Shown: one piece after another, positions 61,850 through 64,000 of the stretch
Position numbering within the stretch: position 1 is the first letter of the stretch
How the letters are laid out: each line of letters starts with the position of its first letter
From: an uncultured Clostridia bacterium
GTDB lineage: Bacteria > Bacillota > Clostridia > TANB77 > CAG-508
Length of the DNA stretch: 64,000 nt
Assembly: GCA_948777935.1 (NCBI GenBank)
Contig: CAQDYY010000007.1
Location: 22,460 to 86,459, forward strand
Direction of reading: 5' to 3'
Made by a program: the position numbers and the translations under genes
Notes under the pieces: generated by a model
Told to the model about the DNA's origin: nothing
The model's input: only the letters and a program-made list of their open reading frames with translations
Databases searched by the model: none

Positions 61850-62734
61850 CTATATTAAACCATAATTTTTCATTTCTTTTTCTAATATAATCATACCTTC
61901 ATTTGATAGAGGAGTTAAAGGAAGTCTTGGATTTCCCATATTAAAACCTAATTTATTTAAAGCAGCTTTTACAGGAATAGGGTTTACTTCACAAAATAGA
62001 GCTTTAATTAGTGCAACAGCTTCTAGTTGTGATTTTTTAGCATTTTCAAAGTTTCCAGATAAATAATCATGAACCATTTTGCTTGTAATTTTAGGTGCAA
62101 CATTAGAAAGAACAGAAATAACACCTTTTCCACCTATAGAAAGTATAGGTAATATTTGATCATCATTTCCGCTATAAATTGTTAAATTATCACCGCATAA
62201 TGCAGAAATTTCAGCAACTTGAGATAAATTTCCACTAGCTTCTTTTATTGCAACAATGTTTGGAATTTTTGAAAGTTCTAAACAAGTTTTAGGTAAAATA
62301 TTAACACCAGTTCTAGATGGAACACTGTACATAATAATTGGTAAGTGAGTGCTATTTGCAATAGCAGTATAATGCTCTATAAGCCCATTTTGTGTAGCCT
62401 TATTATAATATGGAGTAACTACTAATGCACCATCTGCACCAACAGATTCAGCATATTTTGTAAGCTCTATTGCAGAAGAAGTTGAGTTACTTCCAGTTCC
62501 AATAATTACAGGAACACGTTTAGAAATTTTTTTAACAGCAAACGAAAAAGTTTCCTTTCTTTCCAAATCTGTCATTGTAGCAGATTCACCAGTTGTCCCA
62601 CAAATTACTAATGCATCAATACCTTGGTCAATTTGAAAATCAATTAATTTACCGAATTCTTCATAATTAACACCTGATTCGGTAAAAGGTGTAGCGATTG
62701 CAGTAGCGCAACCTTCAAATAAAATTTTTTTCAT
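61850..62734 (-). CDS. dapA: 4-hydroxy-tetrahydrodipicolinate synthase
   Basis: 294 residues, the standard length. The Schiff-base lysine is in NIVAIKEASGNLSQ, the catalytic tyrosine in IIMYSVPSRTGVNI, and CGTTGESATMTDLE is the N-terminal signature. It condenses pyruvate with aspartate semialdehyde, the first committed step to lysine and diaminopimelate. The start codon has AAGGGGCG upstream on the minus strand. Confidence 0.96.
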   Translation of the reverse strand: MKKILFEGCATAIATPFTESGVNYEEFGKLIDFQIDQGIDALVICGTTGESATMTDLERKETFSFAVKKISKRVPVIIGTGSNSTSSAIELTKYAESVGADGALVVTPYYNKATQNGLIEHYTAIANSTHLPIIMYSVPSRTGVNILPKTCLELSKIPNIVAIKEASGNLSQVAEISALCGDNLTIYSGNDDQILPILSIGGKGVISVLSNVAPKITSKMVHDYLSGNFENAKKSQLEAVALIKALFCEVNPIPVKAALNKLGFNMGNPRLPLTPLSNEGMIILEKEMKNYGLI

Positions 62735-62855
62735 ATAAATACGCCCCTTAAAAGCATATGTAGTCCAAAATATATAATTATATATTTTGTGTTTTCTTAA
62801 TTATATGTTAAGAATAAAAAAAATGGAAGTTATTTTAGAAAAAAAGCTATACAAA

Positions 62856-62884
62856 TTGACTTATGTATACTTAAGTGATATAAT
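62856..62884 (+). promoter_or_regulatory. Promoter of the HTH-TPR gene
   Basis: TTGACT (62856-62861), a 17-base spacer and TATAAT (62879-62884), 33 bases before the ATG. Confidence 0.8.
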
Positions 62885-62916
62885 ACCGACATAAAATTAT
62901 ATAAGGAGAGGTCAAA

Positions 62917-64000
62917 ATGGCATATAAGAAAGAGTATAAACAAGAAATACTAGAACAAATGAAAACTAAAAAGCTAGATGAAATAGCAAAAGAAACGGGT
63001 ATATCAAAAGCTACATTATATAATTGGAGAAATGAAAAAAAGAAAGAGAATAAGGAAGAAGATGTATTTATACAGATAAGTACTTATATGAAAAGTGATA
63101 AACAAGAAGATATAGAAAAGGCAAAAGAATTAGTATTAGAACAAATGAAAACTAAAAAAATAGATGAAATAGCAGAAAAAACAGGTATATCAAAATCTAC
63201 ACTGTATAATTGGAGAAATGAAAAATATAGAGAAGAAATTAGAGAGAAAGCATTTGGAAAAGAAATAGCTAAGCCAATGAAAGCTAATATGGAAAGAAAA
63301 CAAGAAGATGATATAGAAAAGTTAGAAATAATAGCAAAAGCAAATCCACTAAAAAGAAATATACAGACCCAATTAATGAAAATGTATGTGGAAAGTGGAA
63401 AGGAAGAAGAAGCAATAAAATTTGCAAAGGCAGAAGCGAATTTATGTAATGGAAATATACAAACACAATTAATGAAAATGTTTGTTGAAAATGGAAGAGA
63501 GGAAGAAGCAATACAGTTAGCAGAAGCAAATCCGCAAAATGAGCAGATACAAACACAATTAATGATAATGTATATGAAGAAAGAAAACGAATACTTTAAA
63601 AAGGCAACAAGACTAGCAATTGCAAATCCGCAAAATGAGCAGATACAACAAAAATTAATGGATCTATATAAAAGAAGGAATGGACAAAAAGAGACTGAAA
63701 TTACAGAAGAAATTGATGCACAACAAGCATTTGAACAAATAAAAGCATATAGAAAAAGTGGAAGTGAAGAAGATAAAGAAAAAGCAGAAGAACTAGCGAA
63801 AAGATTTCCACAAAGTGGAAAGATACAAATACAATTAATGGAAATGTATGTAGAAGGAGGAAAAGAGGAAGAAGCAATAAAATTTGCAAAGGCAAATCAA
63901 CAAAATGAGCAGATACAAACACAATTAATGAAAATGTATGTTGAGGGAGGAAAAGAGGAAGAAGCAATAAAATTTGCAAAGGCAAATCAACAAAATGAGC
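62917..64000 (+). CDS. Repeat protein: two helix-turn-helix units followed by TPR-like repeats (runs off the window)
   Basis: The frame is open for 361 residues to the window end. Residues 12-41 and 74-103 are two near-copies of a transposase-like helix-turn-helix (EQMKTKKLDEIAKETGISKA, ending TLYNWRNEK). From about 149, units of 30-34 residues follow (IQTQLMKMYVEGGKEEEAIK, ending AKANQQNEQ). They form helix pairs like tetratricopeptide repeats, at least six in view, the last two nearly identical. AAGGAGAGG precedes the ATG. This could be a DNA-binding scaffold. I know no characterised member. Confidence 0.75.
   Translation, partial: MAYKKEYKQEILEQMKTKKLDEIAKETGISKATLYNWRNEKKKENKEEDVFIQISTYMKSDKQEDIEKAKELVLEQMKTKKIDEIAEKTGISKSTLYNWRNEKYREEIREKAFGKEIAKPMKANMERKQEDDIEKLEIIAKANPLKRNIQTQLMKMYVESGKEEEAIKFAKAEANLCNGNIQTQLMKMFVENGREEEAIQLAEANPQNEQIQTQLMIMYMKKENEYFKKATRLAIANPQNEQIQQKLMDLYKRRNGQKETEITEEIDAQQAFEQIKAYRKSGSEEDKEKAEELAKRFPQSGKIQIQLMEMYVEGGKEEEAIKFAKANQQNEQIQTQLMKMYVEGGKEEEAIKFAKANQQNE

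Noticed and set aside
63284..63985. Leucine-rich repeated minus-strand frames near the window end
   Set aside because: They are the antisense reading of the TPR-like repeat gene; the plus-strand frame has promoter, ribosome site and recognisable motifs.

Overview
The window is AT-rich DNA with purine-rich coding strands, strong AGGAGG-type ribosome sites, frequent TTG/GTG starts and canonical TTGACA-17-TATAAT promoters. Together with the sporulation genes (spoIIID, yabG, veg, a SipL-like coat protein, yunB), a V-type ATPase and clpX/clpP/tig, this points to an uncultured, spore-forming member of the Clostridia, probably a gut species. I cannot name the species.

Layout. (1) 1-1255: 3' part of rlmD (23S rRNA uracil methyltransferase), the integration target of the region. 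(2) 1256-15870: accessory DNA. One element carries a GNAT-pyrophosphatase fusion, a PEP-utilising enzyme, an AbiE toxin-antitoxin pair and a Gabija-like defence pair, and ends in a serine recombinase whose C-terminus has been replaced by part of an AlbA/ATPase protein. The remains of a second element follow (TPR, cupin, DHFR-like, GNAT, hydrolase, broken phosphoesterase and AbiEi). (3) 15899-24882: complete V-ATPase operon H-I-K-E-C-F-A-B-D, whose rotor subunit carries the Na+-site residues. (4) 24886-46500: a 21.5 kb accessory block between two copies of the 5' end of spoIIID. It holds a nuclease-like gene and tandem elements with VOC/GNAT/AlbA/KAP genes, a nitroreductase, an ABC-F fragment with a leader attenuator, an RloA/RloB-like pair, and DUF3006 plus a ComEC-like hydrolase. 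Two intact large serine recombinases lie here. (5) 46428-62734: core chromosome with spoIIID, a zinc-ribbon gene, yabG, veg, SipL-like, yunB, tRNA-Gln, eno, an Rpn-family gene, ylmH, tig, clpP, clpX, holin-like, DUF421, DUF4363, dapB, an HD protein and dapA. (6) 62917-end: start of a protein with two DNA-binding-type helix-turn-helix units followed by TPR-like repeats.

The most interesting pattern is the architecture shared by the accessory elements. Each is bounded by a short sequence like the 3' end of rlmD. Each carries a roughly 105-base hairpin element (four copies, one stem with compensatory changes) followed within 5-6 bases by several 17-bp near-palindromes. At the recombinase end come a strong promoter with an immediate terminator, a roughly 60-residue SHOCT-like protein and the recombinase. 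Cargo differs between elements and is mostly defence or resistance-like. I read this as a family of tandemly accreted, recombinase-mobilised cargo elements with an uncharacterised RNA or DNA control module.

Several genes are broken: rlmD and the SipL-like gene each carry an apparent one-base insertion, the DHFR-like gene a frameshift, the Rpn gene an in-frame amber codon, and the NUDIX and PHP remnants nonsense codons. Some of these may be assembly or consensus errors.
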